This document shows, in pieces, positions 13,039-24,394 of a DNA stretch of 64,000 bases. This DNA comes from Melieria omissa (Eukaryota; Arthropoda; Insecta; Diptera; Ulidiidae). Position numbers and translations under genes: made by a program. The stretch's first letter is position 1. Each line of letters opens with the position of its first letter. The notes below the pieces were generated by a model, which saw only the letters and a program-made list of their open reading frames with translations, had not been told where the DNA came from and made no database searches. The stretch spans positions 153,813,920-153,877,919 of the forward strand of contig OZ020267.1 in the NCBI GenBank assembly GCA_963971225.1, read 5' to 3'.

Positions 13039-14722
13039 TCTATATATATAAAAATCAAAAAAATTTCGTATGTGTTCTATAGACTCCCAAACCACCAGAC
13101 CTATTTTAATAAAATATTACGTGTGTGTTTACGGGCACCGTGTGGAAGGTTCTTAGCATAGGGGGCGTGGCATTATTCAAGGGGGCGTGGCACCGCCCAT
13201 ACAACTCAATTCTTTAATTTGGTCGTGTCCTTCAACAGGGAGAATAAGGTGGGTTTTTGACAAGGGGGCGTGGCACCGCCCATACAAGCCAACTTTTTAA
13301 TACGGAATATCTTCGGAATCATAAGTCATATAGCATTGAAATTTGGTATAGTGTCATGGCGTAAACATGTTGTTCGACCGGTAAAATTTAATGGGCGTTG
13401 GACAAGGGGCGTGGCACTTTTTAAATTCCGGTGTAACTTTCGAATTATAGCGTTCACATCAGTGAAACTCGGTACAAACTGACGATTTGGTCGTGTCCTT
13501 CGACAGGGAGAATAGGGTGGGTTTTTGACAAGGGGGCGTGGCACCGCCCATACAACCCAACTTTTTGATATGGAATATCTTCGGAATTATAAGTCGCTCA
13601 GCATTGAAATTTGGAACAGTGTCATGGCGTAAACGTGTCTTTCCACAAATAAAATTTAATGGGCTTTGGAAAGGGGCGTGGCACTTTTTAAATTCCGGTG
13701 TAGCTTTTGAAATATAGCATTCACATCAATGACACTCGGTATAAACTTATTATTTAGTCGTGTCCTTCGGCAGGGGGAATTGGGTCTATTTTAGACAAGG
13801 GGGCGTGGCACCGTCCATACAACCCAAATTTTTGATTAGAAATATCTTCAGAATTATAGGTCGTTCAGTATTGAAATTTGGAACAGTGTCATTATGTAAG
13901 CGTGTCATTCGACTGGTAAAATTTAATGGGCGTTGGACAAGGGGCGTGGAACTTTTTAAATTCCGGTGTTACTTTTGAACTATAGCATTCACATCAACGA
14001 CACTTGGTAAAAAGTAACGATTTGGTCATGTCCTTCGGCATGGGGAATAGGGTGTATTTTGGACAAGGAGGCGTGGCACCGCCCATACAACCCAACTTTT
14101 TGATATGGAATATCTTCGGAATTATAAGTCGCTCAGCATTGAAATTTGGAACAGTGTCATGGCGTAAACGTGTCTTTCCACAAATAAAATTTAATGGGCT
14201 TTGGAAAGGGGCGTGGCACTTTTTAAATTCCGGTGTATTTTTGAACTATAGCATTCACATGAATGACACTGGGTATAAACTTATTATTTAGTCGTGTCCT
14301 TTGGCAGGGGGAATAGGGTGGATTTTGGACAAGGGGGCGGGGCACCACTCATGCAACTCAAATTTTTAATATGGAATAATTTCGGAATTATAAGTCATAC
14401 AACACTAAAATTTAGTACCCTGTCGTCTCATACATGAGTCATTCTAATGATAAGATTTGATGGGCGTCAGACAAGGGGCGTGGCGCATTGTTTGTGACCC
14501 AAATATTTTGCTGAACTTTGAGTGGCACAGCAATGAAACTAAGTACGAACCTACCATTTTCCCTTCCGACAGACGGGATGGTGCGGGTATTGAACAAGGG
14601 GGCTTGGCACCGCCCATAGAATTTAAATCTATATATATATACAAGAAAGTGACTGTATGTGAGTTACGGCATCACACTCAAACGGACCGTTTGGGCGAGA
14701 CGAAGTTTGCCGGGTCAGCTAG
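13039..14722 (+). mobile_element. Non-autonomous Helitron (1684 bp)
   Basis: The 5' end reads TCTATATATATAAAAA and the 3' end reads GCCGGGTCAGCTAG. It lies between a host A (13038) and a host T (14723) without target duplication. TC at the start, CTAG at the end and A|T insertion are the hallmarks of Helitrons, rolling-circle transposons. A small palindrome (AAACGG-A-CCGTTT, about 14678-14690) sits some 30 bases before the 3' end. No Rep/helicase gene is present, so the copy depends on proteins from elsewhere. Most of its body is a tandem repeat array. A second TCTATATATATATA motif at 14629-14642 echoes the 5' terminus. Confidence 0.82.
13170..14610 (+). repeat. Tandem array of a ~267-bp unit inside the Helitron
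   Basis: The motif GGGGGCGTGGCACCGCCCAT recurs, with small changes, at about 13182, 13264, 13532, 13800, 14067, 14332 and 14600. From 13264 on, the spacing is 265-268 bases. Each unit also has a second GGGGCGTGGCACTTTTTAAA block in its middle. About five full units are present. Units near 13532 and 14067 are closer to each other than to their neighbours, suggesting local duplication of higher-order blocks. Open frames inside the units are by-products of the repeat. Confidence 0.9.
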
Positions 14723-14723
14723 T

Positions 14724-14838
14724 TATTTATATTAAATGAATTTTGAACATAAAATTATATTTAAAATGAAATGAAATTTAAATTATTTTAAATAAATTAT
14801 TTATATTAAAAAAAAATATTATTTAATATTTGTATTTT
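14724..14838. repeat. AT-rich tandem repeat, left part (interrupted by Tc1 element)
   Basis: The segment from about 14791 (AATAAATTATTTATATT) to the Tc1 insertion point matches 16185 onward. Removing the Tc1 element and one TA gives a repeat period of 145 bases. Confidence 0.75.
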
Positions 14839-14840
14839 TA

Positions 14841-16087
14841 CAGTCTGTCCAGTAGAAGCGTGATCGACCAAATTTTCACTTAGAGTACCGTTATCAAAAA
14901 AAATTGAATGCACCTGCATTTTTGTAATACGCGCTTCAAAAATTGTCAGTCTCGTGAAACAATTTCAAAGTACAGGGTGTTTTAACAAGATGAGCTCCGC
15001 GTGAGAGAAGTGACTTGAAGCCGTATTCCTTTGTCTACACCCTAGAAGACGGTCACGTCACGAATGTCACGTTTAGCTTTAGCAAAATATATGAAGAAGT
15101 CAAAGTCATTCGTAACGAGGTTGACGAATCGGTATATGGAAGCAAAAAATGTCGACGATTTGGCTGGGCGGGGCCTTGAAAAAAAGAACTCCCCAAAACA
15201 GGACAAGAAAATCATTGATTTGTTTGCGACGAAGCCGGGCTTACCACTACGTAAAGCTAAAGCAGTTTTAGAGAAAAGTGATGTTCAAATATCAAAAGAG
15301 ACGATTTGAGGACGTTTAAGATCTAACGACTTTAAATACCGGAGCTCTTTAAAAAAAACTATTGCTCTCATCATCACAAGTTCAAAAACGGCTTGCCTGG
15401 GCTTATGTCAGTTCAGATCGGAATTGGAATAATGTAATATTCACGGCAAATAGTAGCATAAATCGATTTTTGCGTGCCGCCATTAACCCATTGCTCCAAC
15501 GAACTGTTAAAGACCCAGTAAAGGTCCATGTTTGGGGCTGCTTCTCAGAAAAAGTATTTGGGCGATTTTTCGTTATTAACACCAACTTGAATGCGGTTTT
15601 GATGAACAAAATTTATGAAAAAGCTTTATTACCATCAGCTGCAAAGATGTTCGGGAGAAGAGTAATCTCTTGGATTATACAAGAAGACAACGACCACAAA
15701 CATCGCAGCCGAATGTGTGCTGAGTGGAAACAGCAAAATGGGGTAGAAGTGTTAGATTGGCCCTCACAATTGCCTGATGCCAACCCGATAGAAAATGTGT
15801 GGGCAATTCTTAAGTAGAAACTCAGAGAAAATACTAAATGGACAGCAAAACAGTTATCGAGACAAATTCGGTTGATTTGAAGTCGATTGCCTCGGCAACT
15901 TGCTCAGACCTTAGCGCAAAGTATGGGTCGGAGGTTTGAGCCATAATAGCGAATGCCGGCGACTATACCTGTTATTCAAAATATTGCGTACAATAAATAT
16001 TATAAACACATAAAATGCATTTTGTTAGAAACGAATCGGATAAATAGTTTCCAAGTTACGACGATCACGCTTCTACTGGACAGACTG
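14841..16087 (+). mobile_element. Tc1-like transposon, complete ends, inactive (1247 bp)
   Basis: The two ends are perfect inverted repeats of 26 bases beginning CAGTCTGTCCAGTAGAAGCG. TA target duplications lie at 14839-14840 and 16088-16089. The interior holds a Tc1-type transposase gene on the plus strand, broken into two frames. The length is normal for Tc1 elements. The insertion is confirmed internally: the neighbouring repeat copy at 16222-16240 has the same flanking sequence without the element. Confidence 0.93.
15064..15817 (+). pseudogene. Tc1-like transposase, broken
   Basis: The N-terminal part (15064-15309) carries the paired-type helix-turn-helix that binds the inverted repeats (ALAKYMKKSKSFVTRLTNRY region), followed by a basic GRG-type linker. 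A stop at 15307-15309 and a frameshift separate it from the catalytic part (15362-15817). That part includes the conserved WGCFS block, a DNDHKHRS block (second catalytic aspartate) and PDANPIENVW (third catalytic residue, glutamate). The first catalytic position is altered: where Tc1 proteins have a 'DES' block after NVIF, this copy reads TANSS, so the first aspartate is lost. The DD34E triad is therefore incomplete and the enzyme dead. Confidence 0.88.
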
Positions 16088-16089
16088 TA

Positions 16090-16310
16090 TTTTAAAGTAT
16101 TTCATTTTATTTCAATCCAAAACGCGACTCTCATCTACTGCAACTTGTTTTGTGTTACATTTAAAATTAAATTAAATTATATTAAATAAATTATTTATAT
16201 TCAATAAATAATAATATTCTTCAATATATGTATTTTTATTTTAAAGTGTTTCATTTTGTTTTAATCTCAAGCCGAAACTCTCATTTACTGCTACTTGATT
16301 TGTAATTCTG
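16090..16310. repeat. AT-rich tandem repeat, right part (145-bp period)
   Basis: TTTCATTTTATTTCAATCC at about 16100 recurs as TTTCATTTTGTTTTAATCTC at about 16246, with the following CTCATCTACTGCAACTTG matched by CTCATTTACTGCTACTTG. The period of 145 bases is the same as that seen across the Tc1 insertion, so at least two and a half units existed before the transposon landed. Confidence 0.82.
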
Positions 16311-19300
16311 ACTATATAGTTAAAAAGATTCTTTATAGCAAAAGCAAGTAAACACATATTTGTCACTAAAAATATATTTCTGTATCATGAGAGCCTCACC
16401 CCTACCGCATCCGTTTTCGATCCCTTTCCAACGCCAAACTCAAACTTTAATCTCATTTCGAGCGTGTAAATTATGCCATCATAATATTTTGATTTGGCGT
16501 TCACGCCCGTCGACTTGGTCCGGCCTCTAGCGGGGAATGCGGCTTAATAAACTAAAACTTCTGCCATTTCCCGCTATAAACCTCAGCCCACAACAAAGAC
16601 CCAACAACAACCAAAACAAAGAGAAGAAGCAAAGATCATAAACAAACAGCCCCTTTCGGTGCGTTTATGAAATTTGTTGTTAGTTGTTTGTTGCTGTCGT
16701 GATTGCCATTAAACGAGTTGTCTTTAATCTCATCAAATGGCAACGGTTGTGTGCGGTGGATGCGGTGGGTGACGTCGGCAGCATAAGGTGCGCATTACTC
16801 AAAGCCGCACGCCGCCGAAATACCAATGTGTGCGCCCGAATGTGCACGCATGTGTGTGTGTGTGCGTTTAACGAGCGCCAACTGACGCTTCCCGGCAGCC
16901 GCACTTAGCGTTTATGATCAGAGAAAATCACATTGGCTGCGCTTACGGATTAGTGGCAACACTAGCGCCGTCGACGTGGCATATGTTATTAGCAGTTGAC
17001 AAAATCTGCTGCCACCCTGTGTGTGTGTTTCTGTCAAAACTGTCGTTTTATGGCAATTTTCATAAGTTTTACGTTTATCTATGTGTCGAGGAAATCCTTT
17101 TTTGATTGTGCATTGTGGCAAAGGGAGGACTTTGTTTTATTGCACTAATAAAGAGATTTTCAACAACTGAGTACTTTGTGCATCTATTTAATAGCAAAGT
17201 GTAAGCAATTGTCAAAAAAACTTCACGAATTTGTATAAAAAACATAAATTTCATTCTGTGTATGGCCATCTCGCTCTCTCGCTCCGTCCCTACTCATCAG
17301 CCATTCGCCATGGCTGCCAATCGATCACAACACGGACAGCAATATGACACATTTCTGTCAAACCAACTGGGCCACAGCGAGAACCGCATTGAAGAAAGTG
17401 CCCGGCCATTGTTCGCTGGGTTCGAAGTGCTGGGTGTTGCCACAGTCGCGGACAAAGCGTGAATATTCATCCACACATGCAGATCGATCATTGTCAGCAA
17501 TTCACCCTGATTTTGATTTGATTTTGTGTGAAATTGAAATCGGTTGGTGCTTTTGTTCGCTCGTTCAATCTGCGTTTGTGAAATGTAGATCGATGGCTGA
17601 CGGCGATCGTTGCCACACATGTTGAGTTTCAGAATCGTACAGCAGCGACTAATGCGCATTGAATTGTTTTGCCCATCTGCGAAAGTGTTTAGGGAAATTA
17701 TTTTGACACAGTACTTGCGGTTGAGCCATGGATTGTGATTGATGAAGTATTTTGATGCTATAATTTCATGAAAATCTTTATAATAATAAGAAAAACTTTC
17801 AAAAAACCTTTTCATAAAATTTTGTGTATTCATGTGTATTTCAAGTGTTGTAAAAATATCCCAAAAAATATATAATTTTTTATTTTAATAACTCAATATT
17901 TCATTAAAATGTATAAATATTTGTATGCAATCAACGAAAAAGTTCATAGTTTTATGATATTAAAAATTTCCAGAATGTAAAAAATGTCCGTCTATGTAAA
18001 TCCCAGCTGTAGGAAGCGAAACTCATTCCCAACCCCCATTTCAACCCCACTGCTCTCTTATCCTTTCCACTACACTCGCCTTCCGTGCTGCCGCCCACTT
18101 CGCAAACTCCGAGGTGGAATTTAAAATTCACAGCACATTTTGCGCGGCGCCCATTCGCCTCTGTCGCACGCTTTCGCCTTTCGGCTGCTTAAAATTCCGA
18201 CAGCATCGTTTCACAACTTCCCAACTTGGAGCGCGCTCGCCAAAAAAAGACGTCACAAAAAACTCGGACGAAACGGCAAAAATGGAAATTTTGTGGATAA
18301 GCGAAAAGGGAAACGGGAAAGTCAACCCGAACGCTGAGGAGCCGGCGGGCAGCGGAAGTTTAGAAAGTGGCGCGCACTGTGCGGAAAATAAATGAAAATG
18401 CTCAGAGCTCGTTCACACGAGTGCTTACGGCATCCGCAAGGAGCTGTTGAAGTGGCAAATTTTCGCAAGCAACACCAACATGAATGCGCGACAACCCCGC
18501 TCCGTCCTGCATTGCGCTCGAACGAAGCTCGAACATCAACACCACCGCCACCAACACCACCAACAACGAGAACATATAAAATATATGAAAGGAGGTAAAG
18601 AAGCGACAGCGGCAATGACGACGGAAGCGGAAAGCGAAATGTGTGCTGCTCTGTGTGTGTGAGTGTCGCAATGGTGTGTGTGTGTGTGCGGCAAGTTTGG
18701 CCATGGGAGCATAAGTGCCGTGGACGCCATTGACGACGACGATGCCGTTACTTACGACAAATACAAGCAAGTGTCAACACATACTTTGGCAGTTGGCCGG
18801 AATGTGGGCGCGCCGGGCGGCTGCAGAGTTGAGCAGGCGATGAGTTGGGCAAAGTAGGTTGGGACTGGTGGAGGCTTGCGGCAAGGAGATGAACAACTTT
18901 GTGTGGCGGAGGGTACAGGAGATTGGCGGCCATATTGGCCAAACCAATATATACAGAACGTTTATATGGTCGACTTGTTGGGTCGACTGTGAGCGAGCAT
19001 GAAAAATGTTGTAGCAGATGGAGGAACAGAAAGAGAGAGCGAGGGTCTAGGGTCAAGAAGCTGGAGAGCATTCAGGCACCCAGCTGCATTTTTCTGTGCG
19101 GCAAAGTTGTTGATGGCAATCAGTTGCAGCAAGTAAATGGTAAATAGCGGTGAGAGGCAGCGTTGCCACTTGTTAAAATGGATGCTGAGGCTAATGACAA
19201 TGAACAGTAACGGTTTTTTAGAAGCGAAAAGGTTAGTTCCAAACTGCAATGTAGGCAAACTTGAAAAATATTTTCGATTCTAACAGTAAGAAATTGTTGC

Positions 19301-22300
19301 ATTGTTAACTTTGGCACAACTGAATAATTGCAATATATTAAATTTTGTTTGAAATAGAATAGAAATGAAAAAACCATTGCCCCCAATTTCCTCGTCAAGT
19401 GTTACAGTCACTTCAACACTCTTTCTCTCAGTGCCTCAAAGCCATGCGACAATGTTTCGAGATATCAACATTGCGCATCAAATGTCTTGCGCAATTACAT
19501 TGCCAACGTCAATTAACCCTCGGCTGACATCATCAACATCCATTTTGGCAATTTGGTATTTTCTTGCCACAGCTCATTGTCCGCACTTTGCGGCGTGGCG
19601 GCAAGTCGTGGCAAAACAAAAACTTTCATTACCGGAATTAACAAAACATTTCGTCGTTAACAAAATAACGACACATAAAAAACTTTTGTCATATTTGGCA
19701 ATTTTTGTTGTTGTTGTTATTGTTACAGCTGAATTTTCCGCAACCAAATTAAATGCCAACAAAACTTAATTTAATTACACGGTCGGGCGGGCTGAGGCGG
19801 GAAGTGGGAATGAAATGAGTGACTGGAAATGAGCGCAAAAATATCGTAAAAGTTTTGCCAATAAAATTTATTTCATTTACTTTTTGACGCTTGTGTCGAT
19901 TTTCGGTGAATGTGGGGAAGTTTTTCTGACAACACGGAAACTGAAAAACTTTCACAATTCTGTAAATAGACTCGTGTGTGTGTATGGTAGGGGAGTGGGG
20001 TATGGCAACGCCCACAATGCATCCAGAACTCTCATTACAACAACACTTTTCTACTCAGATGCGGTCTGTCTCTACGAGCTGAAGTTTTCTTGTTGTTTCG
20101 ACGTGTCTTCCCATTAAAAATTTGTTCATAATGTTTTTCCCAACAAAAATACATGTGGTAACTAAATAGATGAACAGATCCATATATATTTTACTAAATT
20201 TGCATACTTCCGAGAAATATGTAAAATCCTCCAATGAATTATTTGAATAGAATTTCATGTTTAGCAAAAACAACGTTTCAAACTTGATTGTTAGTCTTTC
20301 ACACAGAAACTTCATTGCTCAAACTAAAACTTCAGCAACATGTCATGAGTCAGCCAAAGTTAGCAACAAAACAAAACTACAAAAAAAATTAACAATTAAA
20401 CAAAACTTTTCCAAAACCAACAAATACAAAATTATTGCTTATCTTCATTATTTATGAACAAAATCTGGAAACAAAAAAAAAAATGGAAAATTATCAGATG
20501 GACATTTTATTTGCGCGTAATGGTTGCCGCACTTACATTACAACGCATTTGTTGTTGTAACATTTTTTCGCTTGGCATTTGTAAGTTTTTTGTTGCTGCG
20601 CCGCGCCGCATGATGCCGCCCCACCAAATGCTAATAAGCCGCGTCGAGTCGAGTCGAGTCAAACAATTGTAATACAATTAAAATGTTGCAAATGCAGCAG
20701 CAACAACAACAATGCTCTGGAGTTGGGAGTAATTAATAAAAAGCAAATTCGGCGCTGTCATAGCTGGACAGCAGCGCGTACAGCAGTGGGCAGTCAGCAG
20801 CCAACAGCCAACAGCAGCCGCCGCGGTGGCAATTGTGGGCATGTCTACATTACAACACCAACTAAACTGTGAATGCGTGCAATGATTTGCCAACAATGCG
20901 CGTTACCACGAAACCATTTACATGTATGTGCGTTTATAAAAAATGACAACAACAACAACAATGAAGAGTGAGTAGCAAGAATGTGGCAAGCGCCATGACA
21001 ACGAGAAAATTGAAATGAAATTTCACTGTTTGACTGCTGCGCTTACGCCGAGCGATCAGCGAGCGAACGGGGTCGGGCACTGGCACTGACTTTCAGCCGT
21101 TGGCAATAAATCCATCAACATTTGTTAACTGTTCAAGTTGGCGTTTTGGCATTTTCCGGTGTTGCGGCCGTTATGGTTTTATTGCTATTGTTGTTGTTGT
21201 TGTTTGGTAGTTGGCGTTGAGCGACATGGCGCTAAGGTGCCTTCAACTGATAATCACCGCACAGCGTCGGTAGCCGCCATGTCGCCGTGTCCCCCTGGTT
21301 GGTTGGCGATTCAAATCGGTAACTTAAGCAAGAAGAAATTTGAATAGAGTCGAATTCAAACGGATTACAAACGTTTTGGTTACGTTTCCAATTGAATGAC
21401 GCTGTGCTGAGTAGAAATCGTAGCTGCAAGGATCTTCTCGAATTTAATAGTTAACTGCACTGAAAATCAGACAAAATTAACACTGAAAGATTTGAGTAAA
21501 TTTTGTTTCATATCTTTTACATTTCATTTAATTTCGCTCAGCCGCACACGTTGTCAGCTTTGTAAGCAAAGCTTAACGCATCACTTGACATTCTCTCATA
21601 ACTGTGGCACTTCACCAATCAAACACACACACACATGCATACAAACAAGCCAACATGCTAAGTAGGCAACTTTCACGAAACAACACTACCACAACAACAG
21701 CAGCAACTGGCAACACCAGCAGCCTTTCGTTGAGATGTTAATAATGGTGATGGCAGTCCGAGAGCAACAACAAAAAATATCCATTAACATTACGTCCATG
21801 GACGCTGGTAACGAAAGCTACAGTTTTACACTTTCCACAAGTGATGTGCTGGGCGGCAGCCTGAACAGACCCACTAACCGAAGTGCAGACACCATGGCTG
21901 CCAGTTGCTGTCCATGCAGGACAAACATCTACACTTACACACACATGGCTCCGAGTATTTGTGTGTGTGCAAAAAATCATTAACACCGAGCAAATTTCCA
22001 CACCAGCCTCCGAGTGCTGAATAAGCACTCATGCAGTTTGCCACACACACACAAACACATTTACATATGGACAAACTTGCAAGCGGTACATACATACATA
22101 TAGAGCTAAGGACAGAGTTAAGGACAATGTTGCCACGTGTATGTCACTGTGTTTGTGTGTGTGTAGTGGTTAAATTACGAAGGGTTTATATGCGGCAGTG
22201 AGGCACATTAACACTGTAATGTGCAAAAATGTATGTGCACACATACCCAGATACATACAAATATGCATACATATATGTACATATGTAAGTACTATACATA

Positions 22301-22555
22301 CATGTATGTATATGCGAAGGTGTTCCTTATTTGTTATTTTTCAAAGCATTTTTTGGGCAAAGCCAAAGCACTGAAAGCTTTGGTCTTTTCACTACTAATG
22401 TGACAGATGTGTTCTCTATCTGACATTTACAATGTCATATTTTCTTGCATTGAGACAGTAACAATTTCATATTGGTCACATTGGTCCCGAAAAGGTTACA
22501 TCGTGATGCATTACGAGTTGTTCGTCCTTTAATTTATCTAAAATTATATAATTAA
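16311..22555. other. Intergenic DNA, no gene recognised
   Basis: About 6 kb of ordinary intergenic sequence. Simple repeats include GT runs near 16853-16865 and 18675-18688, CACCAC/CAACAC runs near 18536-18570, a GTCGA pentanucleotide run near 20643-20659, and a TACATA/TATGTA-rich patch near 22087-22312. No open frame shows recognisable protein features and no transposon termini were found. Confidence 0.5.
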
Positions 22556-23677
22556 GTATTACACAGCACAACAAAAAAACACTTTTTTTCTGTTGCATAG
22601 AGTTTTTCTACTGTTTCTAACTAATTTGGGTGCGCTGATTTTGAATCAACCCTCAGATATTTTTTAGCAGCTCTAGTTAGTAAGATATAGGTACCGTGTC
22701 ATTTTTTCAGTCTTTACTCTACTTTTTCCATATTTTTGATCGTAATTTCTAAACTGAAAAACCGATTGACATGAGTTTAACCTTATCGCATTATCAACAC
22801 CGCACGGCTTCTATTCCGATGCAACTTATTTTCATAAGTTTTAAAATGCCGCGGTAATTGAACCTCAAATTCGGAAAAGATGGAATTTTAAGGCGATTTC
22901 TTTGATGGTCAAAAACATACACATTTTTTTTAAAACAATTAACGAGTTAGATGTATAATGGAAGTCGACACATCGAGCAATACAACGCAGCCAAACTATT
23001 TGGCGGAATATACATTCGCATCGAAATAATAGCAAAAATGTACCAAAGCCATTTTCATCACTTTTCATACTTTTTCCTTAAAAAATTAGAGGCCTAAAAA
23101 TATGCAAAGTTTTTAATTTTTTTTTTGTTTCGAGCAATTCAAAATCTTTTTGTTTTTTGCTTGTATTCCAAACTATAAAAGGAATATATAAAAGAGCATA
23201 TTTTGAGGCTCCTAATTTTTTAAGGAAAAAGTATGAAAAGTGAAGAAAATGGCTATGATACATTTTTGCTATTATTTCTATGCGAATGTGTATTCGCCAA
23301 ATAATTTGGCTGTGTTGTATTGCTTGACGTTTCTTCTTAAGATATTCATATACTTCGTAACTTGATTTATGAAACATCTGCACAATTTTGGCCATCAGAA
23401 AAAACGCCTTGAAATTCAATTTTTTTTCTACTTTGAAACCTTATTACCACGCCCACAGAAAAGATGACGTGAAATGTTGTAAGTGCAACGATATAAAAAT
23501 CATGTCGATAGGATTTTTGGTTCAGCCGAGAAAAATTCGAAAAAGTAACACGCCAATTTTTTGCGAAAACTAGAGCTGTTACATAAAAACGGAGTATGGT
23601 TTTGAAAACATCGTGGAAAAATGATTCAGATTCATGTAAAAAACTCCATGCAACAGACATGATATTGTGCAGTGTTA
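22556..23677. mobile_element. Unclassified repeat with inverted ends and an internal hairpin
   Basis: The left end (ACACAGCACAAC ... CTGTTGCATAGAGTTTTT, 22561-22608) and the complement of the right end (AACACTGCACAAT ... CTGTTGCATGGAGTTTTTT, about 23631-23676) are imperfect inverted repeats. This suggests a foldback or degraded DNA transposon. No transposase was recognised. The interior contains a strong ~125-bp inverted repeat listed separately. The right end abuts the next inverted-repeat element. Exact borders are uncertain by several bases. Confidence 0.5.
22972..23327. repeat. Long internal inverted repeat (hairpin, ~125-bp arms)
   Basis: Bases 22972-23099 match the complement of 23202-23327 at roughly nine positions in ten, with an AT-rich loop of about 100 bases. 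Matching landmarks are GAGCAATACAACGCAGCC on the left and GGCTGTGTTGTATTGCTTGA on the right. A transcript of either strand would fold into a long double-stranded stem. Confidence 0.9.
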
Positions 23678-23681
23678 TTAA

Positions 23682-24390
23682 GGGGAGCACTCCATGAAAT
23701 GGTTTCAAAAATCCATTTTTTTTTTGTTTGCTTTAATCGAAAGATATATTACCGAGAACATTATTGCAAAGTTTCAAAGTCGAACTCTGAAAACTTTCGG
23801 AGACACAGCTCTTTTCATCGACGCCACACCAGGTGTTCCGAATAACTTTGGAACGCGTTTCCTCAAAAAGAGGTTTTTGTAGTCCGCCCACATGATAAAA
23901 CAAAAACCTACTCAACCGATCTACACGAATATATACTCATTTTGTAGGATATTGAACAGAGAAGTGCATGAACCTCTGAAATCTATTAAAACAATTTTTT
24001 TACTGTTTTTTTAATAAAAACAAGTAAGAAAAAACGAACTTTTTTGTAGTTTATATGGCTTTATTGCTAAATTTTGAAATTGTTTATAGTTTTTGAGGTT
24101 CACGCACTTGCGACAAGCCTGCTGATTAATTTGATATATAATTTGTATGTTTCAGACTTTAACTTCGGACGGCATCGTGTGGACGGGAAGACGTCTTTTT
24201 TTAAACCAAGCCTCGGAAGATGTTCAATATGTTTGCCATTTTTAATTTTTTTTATGTATAACTTTTTTTTTTTAACTTTTAACTAATACCTACAGATGTT
24301 CCAAACGGATTGTTCCTGTCTCTTTCTTTTTTTGTACAGTAAAATATAGAAAATTGGTCATTTTTTTTAGCATTTCATGGAGTGCTCCCC
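23682..24390. mobile_element. Short inverted-repeat element flanked by TTAA (709 bp)
   Basis: Perfect 20-base terminal inverted repeats begin GGGGAGCACTCCATGAAATG. TTAA occurs immediately outside both ends (23678-23681 and 24391-24394). This fits a TTAA target duplication, as in piggyBac. It would also fit a TA duplication if the element ends in A/T (Tc1/mariner type). The GGGG terminus, unlike the usual CCC of piggyBac, leaves the class open. No transposase is present. Confidence 0.8.
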
Positions 24391-24394
24391 TTAA

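Noticed and set aside
13270..14291. Several similar open frames (for example 13270-13482, 13760-13978, 14004-14291) with repeated peptide patterns
   Set aside because: They are translations of the 267-bp tandem unit of the Helitron; the similarity comes from DNA repetition and frames break at unit differences.
13170..14610. Regular repeats considered as a CRISPR-like array
   Set aside because: Units are ~267 bp and repeated throughout, with no spacer structure, and the window is eukaryotic.
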